From contig CAMPQE020000052.1 in the NCBI GenBank assembly GCA_946902985.2, positions 1,674,001-1,738,000 on the forward strand: DNA of 64,000 nt, written 5' to 3'. Origin of the DNA: Meconema thalassinum. Its lineage: Eukaryota; Arthropoda; Insecta; Orthoptera; Tettigoniidae. Below the pieces are notes generated by a model. That model was given only the letters and a program-made list of their open reading frames with translations, made no database searches and was not told the origin of the DNA. Both the position numbers and the translations under genes were made by a program. Positions 21,015-35,100 of the stretch are shown here, piece by piece (position 1 is the first letter of the stretch; the number at the start of each line of letters is the position of its first letter).

Positions 21015-21365
21015 GTATCGAAGTTTCTCTCCAGAGCACCGGGTTCAATTCCCAGCTCAGACAAGAAATGTTATGCTGCTCTGAGGGGGGCACGGGGTAC
21101 ACTAAGCATCGTGGGGCAAAACTGAGAAGAGGTGGGTTCGATTCCCTCCTTAGCCACCCTGGTCTTCTGTGGATTTCCACTTCTCCTACAGCCTATTGGC
21201 TGGACGGTCTCTGACATGCCTCCTTCCCAATCGTCATCTTAATTGCTAATACAAACATTAGTACAGGCACCACTATAACACAAGTTATCAGAGAACTTCT
21301 ACACACACCCAAGTACACGGGGCTAAATTACCGCGATGTTCTAGTTCCTCAAATGAAACAACAAC
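21015..21365 (+). mobile_element. tRNA-derived SINE, family C
   Basis: B-box-like CCGGGTTCAATTCCCAGCTC occurs near 21037 and a second GGGTTCGATTCCCTCC near 21132. The tail contains ACCCAAGTACACGGGGCTA near 21309, shared with 47650-47672. The head is degenerate. Both copies carry GGGGCA.AACTGAGAAGAGG-like blocks. Confidence 0.75.
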
Positions 21366-22139
21366 ATATCAAAGGAGATTCAGATTGCTAGTATACTTGT
21401 TCGTGGGAATTTCCTAAGGTATAGTTTTGTAATTAAATTCTAACAAAATTAAGGCAACTCAATTTGAGGTGTTCATATTAAGATGTTTCGTGTAATATCG
21501 GATTCGAGCACTATGTAACGTTCATGGAATCCAACATGTACTAGTGTACTATTACTAGTGCCCCATACTCTATAATTACGGTAACTGTGATCTCTAGTAT
21601 CATTTCTGGCGTAAGACATTGGTAAAGCTGTCGACACAGACGATAAAACGTAACATAAACAAATTATAAACCTCTCCCCCTAACAAGTATTGAACCCCAA
21701 CTCTTTCTATCCAGTCCAACGCGTTGCCTTTTTAGCCAGGGATGTTTATACGATACGCAAAGATAGAAAGTAATAACTTTTTGCTTTAGACACTTGACTA
21801 TCTATATCTAAAACGTTCTTATCAGTTCGAATATTTTTCCTTTGTCGACAGGCATAAGAAAATGAAATGTTATGTTCTTTTCTTTCGTTGTGATGGCTTT
21901 AAAATATGCAGCCGCTGTTAGCTTGAACGCATAAGCTTGACACCTGAGTATCATCCCTTTACCGAAGAAAACAGAAGCTGATATATGAGAAATTTACAGT
22001 ACAATCAGCGTGAACGCTCAAGCTTTTGAAGTGGTAGACTAGAATAATTTAGGGAAAGACAGAGAGAAAGCGAGTTTGGTAAATATCTATTTTGTCTGAG
22101 TGGAAACGTAGGAACTGGGGAATCTGTAATAAGTCTATG
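21366..22139. other. Unassigned stretch
   Basis: No gene or repeat recognised. AT-rich, with short open frames only. Confidence 0.4.
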
Positions 22140-22935
22140 GTTGAACTTGGAAAAAAGAATAAGTAAATATAAAAGAATGTTCATATTATTTGACGAGAGT
22201 GAAAAGGCTTTTAATGACGCTGATTGGATAAATTTGCTTGACATACTGACCAGGATTGGAATAGAGTACAGGGAAAGGAGGGTGATCTTAAATATATACA
22301 GAAATCAGACGGCAGTTATACAAGCTGAAGAACATACGAGAGCATTTGGAATTCGCAAAGGTGTAAAGCAAGGCTGCAGTTTTACACCCATATTTTCCAA
22401 ATTAAACATTGAACAGGCAACGAAAAGAATCTTGTAGAATTAAATGTTCAACGATAAATATTCTCAACTCTGACCTTTTATATTGACATTCTCGTCATCG
22501 ACGATTTAGCCAGATATATTCAGGCACATAATCAGAACATATAAACATTTAAAATTCAGACGAAGGAAATCTCCAAGCGCTATTGCCGTCAAGTAGGCAG
22601 GTGAATAGATTAAGTATGTAGGAAACTTATGCTACTTAGTTAACAGTGATAGACGAAACAAAGATGATATAAAAAGTAGGTTCTCTCCGGCAAGGAAGAC
22701 ATTTTTATATATAAGAATGGCGTTGATATTAAATATATATTTAAGTAAAAAAACGTTTTTAATTTTCTGGGTAGTGGCACTCGAAGGAATTGAAACTTGG
22801 ACTATTGTCGCAGCAGAAAACAAGAGGAAAGAAGGCGTAGATGTGTGGTGTGAACAGAGAATGATGAATATAAGATGGGTAGAAAGAGTGACAAATGAAG
22901 AGGTAGCAAAGAGAGATGTTTCTCAAAACGGGTAA
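22140..22935 (+). mobile_element. Non-LTR retrotransposon fragment (family 1), second copy
   Basis: 22141-22437 encodes a reverse transcriptase palm segment: DESEKAFNDADW near 22193, IGIEYRERR near 22258, and GIRKGVKQGCSFTP near 22350. The catalytic FADD region (about 22450-22520) is mutated. 22600-22935 matches the 3' part of the copy at 16300-16620, including YLVNSD and RWVERVTNEEV. Stops and frameshifts are present, so it is dead. Confidence 0.78.
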
Positions 22936-23172
22936 TATACAGAGGAATTTGGTAGGTACGAAACAATAACGTTATCATGATTAACATTTTCTTAATTCAC
23001 ATATCATTTGCTTCTTGAATATGCCTATTATTAGAAAAAATGTCTTCAAATGTCCTTGATGAGCTTGGCTGTCTTTGCATTTACTGAACGACAAAGTTTT
23101 TCGTCTTTTATGGTTAAGGATGTTTGTTCATAAATCTTGTTTGTGAGCAACTTCTACTTCTCAGATGGTACC
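22936..23172. other. 3' flank of the zinc-finger gene
   Basis: AT-rich. No clear AATAAA signal was found on the minus strand within this stretch. Confidence 0.35.
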
Positions 23173-24841
23173 CTAACCAAGTGTCTCACGGCTGTGGGAT
23201 AGCATGAGTTTCTTCAAATGTCGCCCATGATTAAATTTGTCTTCGCACAGGTTACAGGATTATGCCTTCTTGCCACTATGGATTAGCATGTGTCTCTTCA
23301 AACTTCCTCTCTGGGTAAACATGGCTCCGCACTCGGCACATGAATGTGGTTCACCACTGTGGATCAGCATGTGTGTCCTCAAATTTCATCCATGATTAAA
23401 ATTCGCTTCGCACACGCCACATGAATATGGTTTCTGACTACTATGGATAAACATGTGCTGGACCAAATTTCGTCTACGAGAAAACTTTCCTTCACACACG
23501 CTACACGAGTATGGTCTTTCGCCACTATGGATTACCATGTGGTTCTTCAAATCTCCTCTCCGGTTAAACTTAGCTTCGCACACGGCACATGAATATGGTT
23601 TCGCACCACTATGGGTTAGCATGTGTGTCTTCAAAGTTCCTCCTTGGGTGAATGTGGCTTCGCACACGGGACATGAATATGGTCTCTCACCACTATGGAT
23701 AAGCATGTGTCTTCAAAGCTACTCCGAGAGCAAACTTGGCTTCGCACACGGCACATGAATAAGGTCTCTCACCACTATGGGTTAGCACGTGTGTCTTCAA
23801 AGTTCCTCTTTGGGTGAATGTGGCTTCGCACACGGCACATGAATATGGTCTCTCACCACTATGGATAAGGATGTGTCTCTTCAAAGCTCCTCCGAGACTA
23901 AACTTGGCTTCGCACACGGCACATGAATATGGTCTCTCACCACTATGGGTTAGCATGTGTCTCTTCAAAGTTCCTCCTTGGGTGAATGTGGCTTCGCACA
24001 CGGCACATGAATATGGTCTCTTACCACTATGGGTTAGCTTGTGTGTGTCTTCAAAGCTCCTCCATGAGTAAGCTTGGCTTCGCATACGGCACATGAATAT
24101 GGTCTTTCACCACTATGAATTAGCATGTGCCTCTTCAAACCACCTCAGTGGGTAAACTTGGCTTCGCACACGGCACATGAATACGGTCTCTCACCACTAT
24201 GGGTTAGCATGTGTCTCTTCAAAGTTCCTCCTTCGGTGAATGTGGCTTCGCATACGGCACATGAATATGGTCTCTTACCACTATGGGTTAGCATGTGTGT
24301 CTTCAAAGCTCCTCCATGAGTAAACTTAGCTTCGCATACGGCACATGAATATGGCCTTTCACCACTATGAATTAGCATGTGCCTCTTCAAACCGCTTCTG
24401 TGGGTAAAATTGGCTTCGCACACGGCACGTGAAAATGGTCTCTCACCACTATGGGTTAGCATGTGTGTCTTCAGAGTTCTTTGGAGGTTAAATGTGGCTT
24501 CGCACACAGGACATGTATATGGCTGCTCATCACTATGGGTTACCATGTGTCGCTTCGAATTTCCTTTGCAAGTAAAGGTGGCATCGCATACAGTACATGA
24601 GTATGTTATCTTGTCGCTATGAATCAGCATGTGATCTTTATAGGATTGTTTAAGACTGAACTTTCTATAGGATAGTTTACATGAGTATCGAGTATTACCA
24701 CTATCGCTTAATGTATTTGTTTCCAGGTTTTGCTTGGTAGAACATTTTCCACTTGAGGGAGTGGTAGTATATTGTTTAACACTATTACCTAATTCATATA
24801 TCTTCATTGCAGCCGGATTCAACGTATCAGGACATATCGAC
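23173..24841 (-). pseudogene. C2H2 zinc-finger gene, exon 5 (finger array), disrupted
   Basis: Acceptor ACTATTTTAG precedes base 24841. The first nucleotide completes a codon begun in exon 4 (GA plus G), and the frame then runs through a short linker into fingers. About 18 units of 84 bp follow, mostly CxxC-F-L-H.H with TGEKP-like linkers ([14 protein letters not shown]). The first unit lacks its second Cys and the fourth lacks its first. Lesions: TGA at 24145-24147, a +2 insertion near 24036-24041, a compensating -2 near 23706-23712, TGA near 23384, and TAA at 23260-23262. The natural end appears to be TAG at 23173-23175. Translated as is, the protein would stop after about six fingers. A DNA-binding regulator is inferred from the family. 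Assembly error is a possible alternative for some lesions. Confidence 0.85.
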
Positions 24842-27800
24842 CTAAAATAGTCAGTACTAACAGTTTGAAGTATGGTACGTTATTATAGCAAGTGAAATAA
24901 TAGCCTAGATATAGAGATTAAAGTGGTCAAATATATAATAGGAAGTAGTTCATTAATGTCACTACCCGGAAATAAGTCTTAAAGAATTATCAGGATTTGA
25001 TACAATTTTCATTGCACAATAATATGCTCTTCATACAGTCAGAATGTATTGCAATTGAATTTACATATGACAGAAAATATATTGTGTCTTGTTCGAAATT
25101 ATGGAGTTATAGCTCTGTGAGCATGAGTGTGTTGGGATTGCTTCTTTGCCACCACATTCTTCAGATCCAAAGCCGGTAGATTTCTACAAGCCGGATTCAA
25201 TAAACGACAACGTGTTTAAGTTTGCACCCTTCGCATTTCTGCTGACTTTCGCCTATGGATCACCGATGAGCATATTTATGTAAAAGCAACTCTTGTTGGG
25301 CTGAGCTTTCGCAAAGAGGCTAAAATGCTGAGTGAAAACAAAACATTACTGTGGTCGTGCTTCCATAACTACTGAACATTTGCTATTCCTGGTGCCCTTC
25401 GAATCTCTTCCTTTCATTACCACTCACCAGAATCATCTTACCCCCATTTGTCTCATTTCCCTTCCTTTGTTGCTCTATCTAACCGACCAATTTCCAACAT
25501 TCTCCAATAACACTACTTTCAAGTGCTTCCATTTTCCCTTTCCTCTAGAAGGAATGAAACAAATTTCACATACATACGTACATATAGCACCCTGCTCCTG
25601 ACCAGTTCTAAAAAGTGACTTCCCACTAGCTGCATTTATATATGATGTTAGCATATGTCAACCCTTCTTTATGTATCTCCTTCGCTTGGTCCATATTTCT
25701 TCTTAAGTGCCACAAGTAACCAACTTCCTTTGGCGCTTCATCTGACAATCGGTGATGGTATATTCCTTGAAAATACACTTTACGCAATTTGTACCCGTTT
25801 GGGTTTTCTCTAGTATCTCACTCTCTCTTTATCCCACGAAAACACCCAAAGGAGATTTCTGTGTGTTTTCGCTCTCGCCTTGTGCTTTTGCTCATGCCCG
25901 TCTTTATTGTCCTTTAGCGAACGAGATGCATTATCCCTCCTTCAACAGAACCATCATGCTTCTCCTTAGTGTGCCATCGCATGGCAATTCGCTGAACTCA
26001 CTCATCTCCTGCGGTCAACGTGAGAACTCGTTGTCACCGACTACTTATGCACAGAAGTTCGACTCGTCCTCTACAGACGGCAACCTACACACTTCTTCAT
26101 TATTTGGTCTCAAGAAAAGAAATGTGTATGCTTACAATATTTATGATTTCCTATGTTTGTGACCCTTATATCCTACACTTTCCCTTCTCCCCCTAGGACG
26201 CCTTGCTAATTGGGAGCCTTCTCGCTTGTCACTCTTCCAAGGGCAGTCAGCAGATTCTCTCGGTCCATCTACAAGAGACTGCCGTCACTCGTCCGATATT
26301 TTGTGAAAGCCTTGTAGTGATAATTGCTCTATCAGCACCGCCAGTCAGCCAACCAACGTGCAAAGATAAGTTACACATTATTTTAACCTATCTATGAAGC
26401 TCTTTTAATACTTGCAAGTAATCAAATCTGCTATATTTTTTATCTTGCCGGCAAGGTATTATTTTCTTGATGTCAAACATCAATTTCACCAACAAAGGAA
26501 TCTATGCTACATTTAAAACTACAACTATTGGCTAGACATAACGGGGATTTACTCCTTTTTCATGTATACTCTGTCAAAATCAATAACTTTACACATCAGA
26601 GGAATTTGGTAACTTCGTATCTAACTGTCTAATGGGTCAACTCTGCTCATATCACGAGATTCTCAACCTCAAGCAATTACTTCAGTTTTCAAGATTGAAA
26701 TAGCTTTGAAACTAGGCAAAATCTCAACCCGGAAATTATTCACCATGTTAATCAGTGATATTTTTAAGAAAGAAACTCTGTCCACAACTTCAAAACTAAA
26801 AAGTGCACCGCACCAAAAAAACTGGTTTGCTGTACAATCGGTTCCAGTGCTGGGTAGCCATATACAAGCAGACAGTGAAAATACTCTAATTTTCTTTCCT
26901 CCCCTTTTCGCCCTCTACTAAAAGATTTAAATTAAGTATATTACATAATCTTTGCTGTATTCTTTTTGTGGTTAATCTGACCTTCTATCCAAGAGATGAC
27001 CTCCCCATTTTTGAATTTTTAATTGGCTGTCATTTCTGCATAAATTCAGTGGTATTTGTCAATCACGTAACTAGGTACAACTGATGGATAGTTGGAGCTT
27101 CCTCGAAGTTTAAATACTATAAAGTTATTGTAACTTTACAAGCATGCAACCTCTCATCATTATTTTGGGTCTAGGCCCTGTTTCATCCGTGCGCCTTCTA
27201 GGCCCAGGCTCATACCATCATTGTGCCGTCTAAACCCTGTTGCAAGCCTTTTTCCCCACTTATAAATGGTATTTCAAGTTCCCATGGCGACCGCCGCTGT
27301 CCCCAAATTGTTGGGATTGGCAAATTTCAAACAATCTTAACTCTAGTTAATCTTCATTGTGTCTAATGGGACACGCTTACTTTGATATTCTCACTTATCT
27401 AATCAAGTCTATTCGATTATTGCAATTTTTTCATCATTTGTCTGTAAGTCCAATTTTGGTCTGAGACCAACTACTTGCTAGCAACTGCTACATTTTGTAT
27501 TGTGTCAAAATCAGCAATCAAATTGCTTTAAACTTATACCAGTGGCAAAGCATAAAATGTATAGCCACGGCAGCCCCCTGTTCCGTATTGTATATATACT
27601 CTAGTAATTTAGTGTTTGAGCGTTTATTCGCAATATTTACCCCAACTAATTACTATTCTAGCCAATCTTGTACATGGTCTTCACTTACGGCAGCAACTTG
27701 AGGTGCACCTCAAGAACTTGGGCAATTATTTCATTTGTTTGTTGCGCTCATACCAAACCTTGCAAAGCTACTCTTTTTGTCAGGTTTATGATTCAGATCC

Positions 27801-28552
27801 AGTATCTTCAGATGAGGGTCGCTCAGCTAATTTCCTACCTAGGGTCGTTCTCAATCTAGGCATCTCGATTACTGTTTTTTTCATAATCAAGACTGTGTCT
27901 AATCTCTCATTAGTGCTTTTGTTGTGAGAGATTTAGTTTTTCTTTCCGGCACAACAACCATTTTTCATCATATACGGTTTGAGCTCGAACTACTGCCACG
28001 GGCCACCCCTTCCCTCACCCTTCATATTGATATCACTACTAAATTAGAATAGTTATCATTGTTCACACTGTTTGTAATAAAAAGTTTCTTGTTTTGGGTC
28101 TTTCCCGTTTGAACCAGTTCATGGGATTTCTCTCCCTAACCCGTTTCCTTATTCTTACATCTTCTCTATAGTGGCGATTGGACTCTTCCAATTGCTCCAG
28201 ATGATTCTCTTCTTCTGCCTGTATTTCCTTATTTCTGTTTTCCAGCACTCAGACCAGAATTACAATTCATGGCACAGCCAGTAATCGAATCCCAACTTCC
28301 GAAGCGACAGACAACTGTGCTAACCGATACATGATGAGCAAGTCTTTGCACATTTCTCTTTCAAACATTATTCTTTGTCAGCTTTGCACCTCTTGTTTAC
28401 CTCAAATTTCAGTAACCTGTATTATGCTTTCTTCCTTACTTTTCGTGCGTCCTTGTTCTTTAGTTCTTCATCCATTAATTCTAGTATACCCTGAGTGACC
28501 ACGTAGTCTGTCTATGCTTACTACCCTTCTACGGATTTTCGTGTGTTATTTT
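24842..28552. other. Intron 4 of the zinc-finger gene, unassigned proximal part
   Basis: About 3.7 kb of AT-rich DNA with pyrimidine-rich tracts (for example 25380-26060). Many short open frames on the plus strand have no recognisable domains. No repeat family was identified by eye. Confidence 0.45.
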
Positions 28553-31230
28553 TAGCCTACTTTTCGCATTTTGTAAAAATGAGGAAAAAGTAGACTTATG
28601 AGATCGATCCGGGAAAATGTGTGTCTGTCTGTCCTTCTGTCTGTCTGGCTGTGTGTGTGTGTGTCCCCTCCAATCAACTCCTAAACGGCTGCAGCAATCG
28701 AATCCAAATTTGGTATGAGTAAACATCTCTATCTGAATATCTCGATGCCGTATTTGAAAATGATGTCAGTGCTACCAACTGTAGAAAAATCGCAATTGAA
28801 ATTTCAGGTCCATGTTGTATATCTTGGAAAGTATACATGGGAGCTATACCAAAATTGGCACACATATAGATAATAATATTTCAGATTAATTTCCGGGAGC
28901 CCATACATGACTGTGTAGCCAAAATGATTCTAACCCTGCTGATAGGTCCAATTTTCAAATGCATATAACTTCTACACTATCGATTGGATTTCAACCAAAT
29001 TTCGTACGGACTATGTGTACATAGACAGATATGACTGAGCGTATCCTTAAGAGCCACCATGGCTGCCAACTGTTAATAAATGCACTCTCCATTGTTTTTA
29101 TTCAAATACCAATATATCAGAAAGAATGCACGCAGACAGCTTTAAACTATGCACAGATTGCCCACGTATAGAACCTGATATTCTAGATTAATTTGGAGTA
29201 ACTAATGGACCTCAGTACTACCAACATGATTCTAAGCCTGCTGATAGGACCAATTGTAAATACATGTAACTTCTATACTATCAATTGGATTTCAACCCAA
29301 TTTCGTATGTGCTATGTGTACTATAACAGATATGACGATGCGTATTCTTAAGAGCAACCAGGGCTGCCAACTGTTAATAAATGCTGTCTCTATTTTTTAA
29401 TCCTAATATCAATATATCAGAAAGTATTCAAGCCAACAGCTCTAAACTTTGCACACGTATCGTACCTTACATTCTAGATTAATTTGGAGTAACTAATATA
29501 CGACTGTGATTCCAACATGGTTCTAAGCCTGCTGATTGGTCTAATTTTAAAATACATGTAACTTCTATACAAATAAATGTATTTCATCCAAAATTGTCAC
29601 AACAATAGATCATAATAGTTCAGATTATTTCTGACCAACACATGCATGACATTGTTGCCAACATGATTTTACGCACGCTGATAGGTACAATATCTAACTA
29701 CATGCAACGTCCTTGCTATCCATTGGACTACAACCAAATTTTGTATTCAGTACCTTATGAGATGGAACTAAGAATATATTCAGTCACCGGGGCTGCCAAC
29801 GTAGTGCTCTATTAGGCTACATTATGCCAGTTGCATTTCGAACTAATTAGATATTTCGATATTACCAACTCAATTTCGTCCTTATTCTAATTAGGTCAAT
29901 ATAGATTAATCATTGGCATGAATCTTACATTTCGAGAAAAGTAGGCTCTCTAGTTCGTCACGGAAATTGCTGTTAGCCTACTTTTCTCATTTTGCAAAAA
30001 TGAGGAAAAAGTTGACTTATGAGATCAATCCGGGAACATGTGTGTCTGTCTGTCGTTCTGTCTGTGCGTCCCCCTTATCAACTCCTAAACGGCTACAGCT
30101 ATCGAAGCCAAATTTGGTAAGAATAAAGAGGTATAGCTGAATATCTCACGGCCATATTTGAAATTGACATCAGTGCTACCAACTGCAGAAAAATCGCAAT
30201 TGGAATTTGAGCTCTACGTTGGATATCTCCGAAAATATTCATGCGAACTTTTCCAAAATTGGCACACACATAGATAATAACATTCCAAATTGATTTTCGG
30301 CAGTCCATACTTGACAGTCTTGCCAACATGATTCTAAGCCTGCCAATAAGCCCAATTTCTAAAACTTCTATGCTATCAAGTTCAACCAAATGTCCTATGT
30401 ACTATGTGTACTATAAGATATATGACTGTGCGTAAAGAGCCACCAGGGCTGCCAACTGATAATACATTTTCTCTCTATGTCTTAAACCTAATACCAATAT
30501 ATCAGAAAGTATGCAAGCCAACAGGTCTAAACTTTGCACACGTATAGTACCTGACATTCTACCACAGTTCGGTTTAACTTATATACAGTACTTCAGTGCT
30601 GCCAACACGATTTTAAGCCTGCTGATAGGTCTATACTAATAAATGGATTTCAATCAAATTTCCTATGTGCTTTGTGTACCATAACGGTATTGGCTATGCG
30701 TATTCGTAAGAGCTAGCAGGGATGCCAACTGTTAATAAATGCTCTCCTTCTTTGTTAAATCTTAATATCAGAATAATTGCAGGCCATTAGCTCTAAAATT
30801 TGCACACGTTTGGTTCCTGACATTCTAGACATACTGCCGACATGATTCTAGGCTTTCTGATAGTTTCAATTTTAATTACATGTAACTTCTATACTAACAA
30901 ATGGATTTTATCCAAAATTGGCACTACAATAGATCGTAATATTTCAGATTAATTCTGAGCATCACATACATTACATTGTTCCCAAGATGATTTTACATGC
31001 ACTTATAAATCCAATATCAAACAGCATGTAACGTCCATACTATCCATTATACTACAACCAAATTTTGTATGTGCATTCAATACCTTAAGAGATCGAAATA
31101 AGAATATATTCATAGTCACCAGGGCAGCCAACTGTAGTAAGTAACTCTAACAGACTACTCTATTTCAGGTGTATTTCAAATTGCAGTACTTACAAATGTT
31201 GGTATTACCAACTTGATTTCGTCATTATTC
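28553..31230. repeat. Divergent complex repeat: two 1.42-kb units built from subrepeats of about 290-300 bp
   Basis: TAGCCTACTTTTC(G/T)CATTTTG begins at 28553 and again at 29976, a period of 1423 bp. Each start is followed by TGTGTCTGTCTGTC and CAACTCCTAAACGGCT. Inside, CCTGCTGAT(A/T)GG recurs at 28935, 29238 and 29528, and relatives recur near 30341, 30615 and 30850. Shared blocks are ACTTCTATACTATC, CCAGGGCTGCCAACTG, ATATCAGAAAGTATGCA and TTTGCACACGTAT. No protein is credible across it. It lies inside intron 4. Confidence 0.8.
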
Positions 31231-31369
31231 TAAATATGTCTATTTATTACCTTGAGTCAATATATGTAGTGCATGGCGACCTTCCTCAGCGGAATACAGG
31301 ATATGTAAATGTGCAATAACATACACACAACACAATTTAGCTATAATAGAGGATTCTAAGAATATTCCT

Positions 31370-32116
31370 GTTCCAAAATATGCTTTATCAGATTTCCCAG
31401 ATTTTAAATCCTTTTCCATGTCCTCACCAATTTCCTTCATCCAGCTGTCTTTTGATCAGCGACACTTTTCCGTTATTGAATATTTTTGTGCTCTATATTG
31501 TTCAAAATCCCTACTTCTCATTTTGTTTCTCTGTTCAATGAGATCTAAAATTCCTTGGGTCATCCAAGGCTTCTTTAACCAAGGATTTATGTAGTGGCTG
31601 TCATTAAGCTTTTCTTGACGTTATCCCATCCAGAGCTTTAACTGTTGATTAGTTTTCTCTGTGAAATTTGAAGCCAAAGCTGCAATGTGTAATTTATTTA
31701 AACACCATTTCTTAGAACTGTACGTTTTATGTTTTCTGAATCGAGTATTACACTTCGCTACAACTAATGTATGATCGCTGGCTACATCAACCCCTGTGAC
31801 TGGTATGCACTTGCTTTCTGTATCGAGTATTGCATTTCGCTACGACTAATGTTACCCCTGGGTAACTGTGACTGGTATGCACTTGGTTTCTGTATCTCCG
31901 CCTTGCGATTATAATTATAGTCTATCAGATGCTTTCTACCATCTCCAGGAGCTATCCATGCATAGCGTCGTCTTTTGAGAACATCAAAGCATGTATTAGT
32001 TATTAATAGTTCATGTTGTTCACAAAACTCTAGTAATTGCTCACCTTTCGAGTTCATTTCACCAAGTCCGGATTTACCAGCATGTTTAAGATTTTCATGA
32101 CTACCAACTGAAGCAT
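31370..32116 (-). mobile_element. LINE endonuclease, C-terminal half (split by the satellite)
   Basis: On the minus strand the reading starts at the satellite edge with NASVGSHENL, which fits the GDFNAxVG motif of apurinic-like LINE endonucleases. GLGEMNSKGEQLLEF, LLITNTCF, KRRRYAWIAPGDGRKHLIDY and, after a local duplication (31800-31900), DVASDHTLVVAK follow. The Asp/His of the last motif are catalytic in this family. Sequence continues to a linker near 31400 and then becomes unrelated. Stops and a small direct duplication show decay. The N-terminal half lies at 45650-46000. Confidence 0.8.
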
Positions 32117-35100
32117 TGCCTTAATATGCAAATTAGAAACCTCAATGGGGAGGAAGTTGTTCGACAATCATCTAAATTTAGAAGGTTGAGGCGAAGAAGG
32201 AGCTCTCTCCTTTCATCGTTGTCCTTCTTTCTTAGATGCAGGGATCATAACATCATTCCCAACTGTGTATTTCCATTTAAAAAGGAGGCAAAGTTTCTCC
32301 GAAACGTATGGTTTAAATTAAAACACACACGGCATTAGCCCAAAAGCATGAATTATTTATATAATAATCCGGGCCGTGAAAGCCTTAATATGCAAATTAG
32401 AAACCTCTATGGGGAGGAAGTTGTTCGACAATCATCTAAATTTACTAAGTTGAGGCGAAGAAGGAGCTTTCTCCTTTCATCGTTGTCCTTCTTTCTTAAA
32501 TGCAGGGATCATAACATCATTCCCAACTGTGTATTTCCATTGAAAAAGGAGGCAAGGTTTCTCCGAAACGTATGGTTTAAATTAAAATACACACGGCATT
32601 AGCCCAAAAGCATGAATTATTTATATAATAATCCGGGCCGTGAAAGCCTTAATATGCAAATTAGAAACCTCTATGGGGAGGAAGTTGTTCGACAATCATC
32701 TAAATTTAGTAAGTTGAGGCGAAGAAGGAGCTTTCTCCTTTCATCGTTGTCCTTCTTTCTTAGATGCAGGGATCATAACATCATTCCCAACTGTGTATTT
32801 CCATTGAAAAAGGAGGCAAGGTTTCTCCGAAACGTATGGTTTAAATTAAAATACACACGGCATTAGCCCAAAAGCATGAATTATTTATATAATAATCCGG
32901 GCCGTGAAAGCCTTAATATGCAAACTAGAAACCTCTATGGGGAGGAAGTTGTTCGACAATCATCTAAATTTAGTAAGTTGAGGCGAAGAAGGAGCTTTCT
33001 CCTTTCATCGTTGTCCTTCTTTCTTAGATGCAGGGATCATAACATCATTCCCAACTGTGTATTTCCATTGAAAAAGGAGGCAAGGTTTCTCCGAAACGTA
33101 TGGTTTAAATTAAAATACACACGGCATTAGCCCAAAAGCATGAATTATTTATATAATAATCCGGGCCGTGAAAGCCTCAATATGCAAATTAGAAACCTCT
33201 ATGGGGAGGAAGTTGTTCGACAATCATCCAAATTTAGTAAGTTGAGGCGAAGAAGGAGCTCTCCCCTTTCATCGTTGTCCTTCTTTCTTAGATGGAGGGA
33301 TCATAACATCATTCCCAACTGTGTATTTCCATTGAAAAAGGAGGCAAGGTTTCTCCGATACGTATGGTTTAAATTAAAATACACACGGCATTAGCCCAAA
33401 AGCATGAATTATTTATAAAATAATCCGGGCCGTGAAAGCCTTAATATGCACATTAGAAACCTCTATGGGGAGGAAAATGTTCGACAATCATCTAAATTTA
33501 GTAAGTTGAGGCGAAGAAGGAGCTTTCTCCTTTCATCGTTGTCCTTCTTTCTTAGATGCAGGGATCATAACATCATTCCCAACTGTGTATTTCCATTGAA
33601 AAAAAGAGGCAAGGTTTCTCCGAAACGTATGGTTTAAATTAAAATACACACGGCATTAGCCCAAAAGCATGAATTATTTATATAATAATCCGGGCCGTGA
33701 AAGCCTTAATATGCAAATTAGAAAACTCTATGGGGAGGAAGTTGTTCGACAATCATCTAAATTTAGTAAGTTGAGACGAAGAAGGAGCTCTCTCCTTTCA
33801 TCGTTGTCCTTCTTTCTTAGATGCAGGGATCATAACATCATTCCCAACTGTGTATTTCCATTGAAAAAGGAGGCAAGGTTTCGCCGAAACGTATGGTTTA
33901 AATTAAAATACACACGGAATTAGCCCAAAAGCATGAATTATTTATATAATAATCCGGGCCGTGAAAGCCTTAATATGCAAATTAGAAACCTCTATGGGGA
34001 GGAAGTTGTTCGACAATCATCTACATTTAGTAAGTTGAGGCGAAGAAGGAGCTCTCTCCTTTCATCGTTGTCCTTCTTTCTTAGATGCAGGGATCATAAC
34101 ATCATTCCCAACTTTGTATTTCCATTGAAAAAGGAGGCAAGGTTTCTCCGAAACGTATGGTTTAAATTAAAATACACACGGCATTAGCCAAAAACATGAA
34201 TTATTTATATAATAATCCGGGCCGTGAAAGCCTAAATATGCACATTAGAAACCTCTATGGGGAGGAAGTTGTTTGACAATCATCTACATTTAGTAAGTTG
34301 AGGCGAAAAAGGAGCTCTCTCCTTTCATCGTTGTCCATCTTTCTTAGATGCAGGGATCATAACATCATTCCCAACTGTGTATTTCCATTGAAAAAGGAGG
34401 CAATGTTTCTCCGAAACGTATGGTTTAAATTAAAATACACACGGCATTAGCCCAAAAGCATGAATTATTTATATAATAATCCGGGCCGTGAAAGCCTTAA
34501 TATGCAAATTAGAAACCTCTATGGGGAGGAAGTTGTTCGACAATCATCTACATTTAGTAAGTTGAGGCGAAGAAGGAGCTCTCTCCTTTCATCGTTGTCC
34601 TTCTTTCTTAGATGCAGGGATCATAACATCATTCCCAACTGTGTATTTCCATTGAAAAAGGAGGCAAGGTTTCTCCGAAACGTATGGTTTAAATTAAAAT
34701 ACACACGGCATTAGCCCAAAAGCATGAATTATTTATATAATAATCCGGGCCGTGAAAGCCTTAATATGCAAATTAGAAACCTCTATGGGGAGGAAGTTGT
34801 TCGACAATCATCTACATTTAGTAAGTTGAGGCGAAGAAGGAGCTCTCTCCTTTCATCGTTGTCCTTCTTTCTTAGATGCAGGGATCATAACATCATTCCC
34901 AACTGTGTATTTCCATTGAAAAAGGAGGCAAGGTTTCTCCGAAACGTATGGTTTAAATTAAAATACACACGGCATTAGCCCAAAAGCATGAATTATTTAT
35001 ATAATAATCCGGGCCGTGAAAGCCTTAGTATGCAAATTTGAAACCTCTAAGGGGAGGAAGTTGTTCGACAATCATCTAAATTTAGTAAGTTGAGGCGAAG

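Noticed and set aside
23453..24622. Plus-strand frames opposite the finger array
   Set aside because: They are shadows of the 84-bp finger repeat; the minus-strand frame has the Cys/His pattern.
25332..27927. A host gene in the pyrimidine-rich part of intron 4
   Set aside because: Short frames show no domains, no matched splice sites were found, and composition resembles the surrounding intron.
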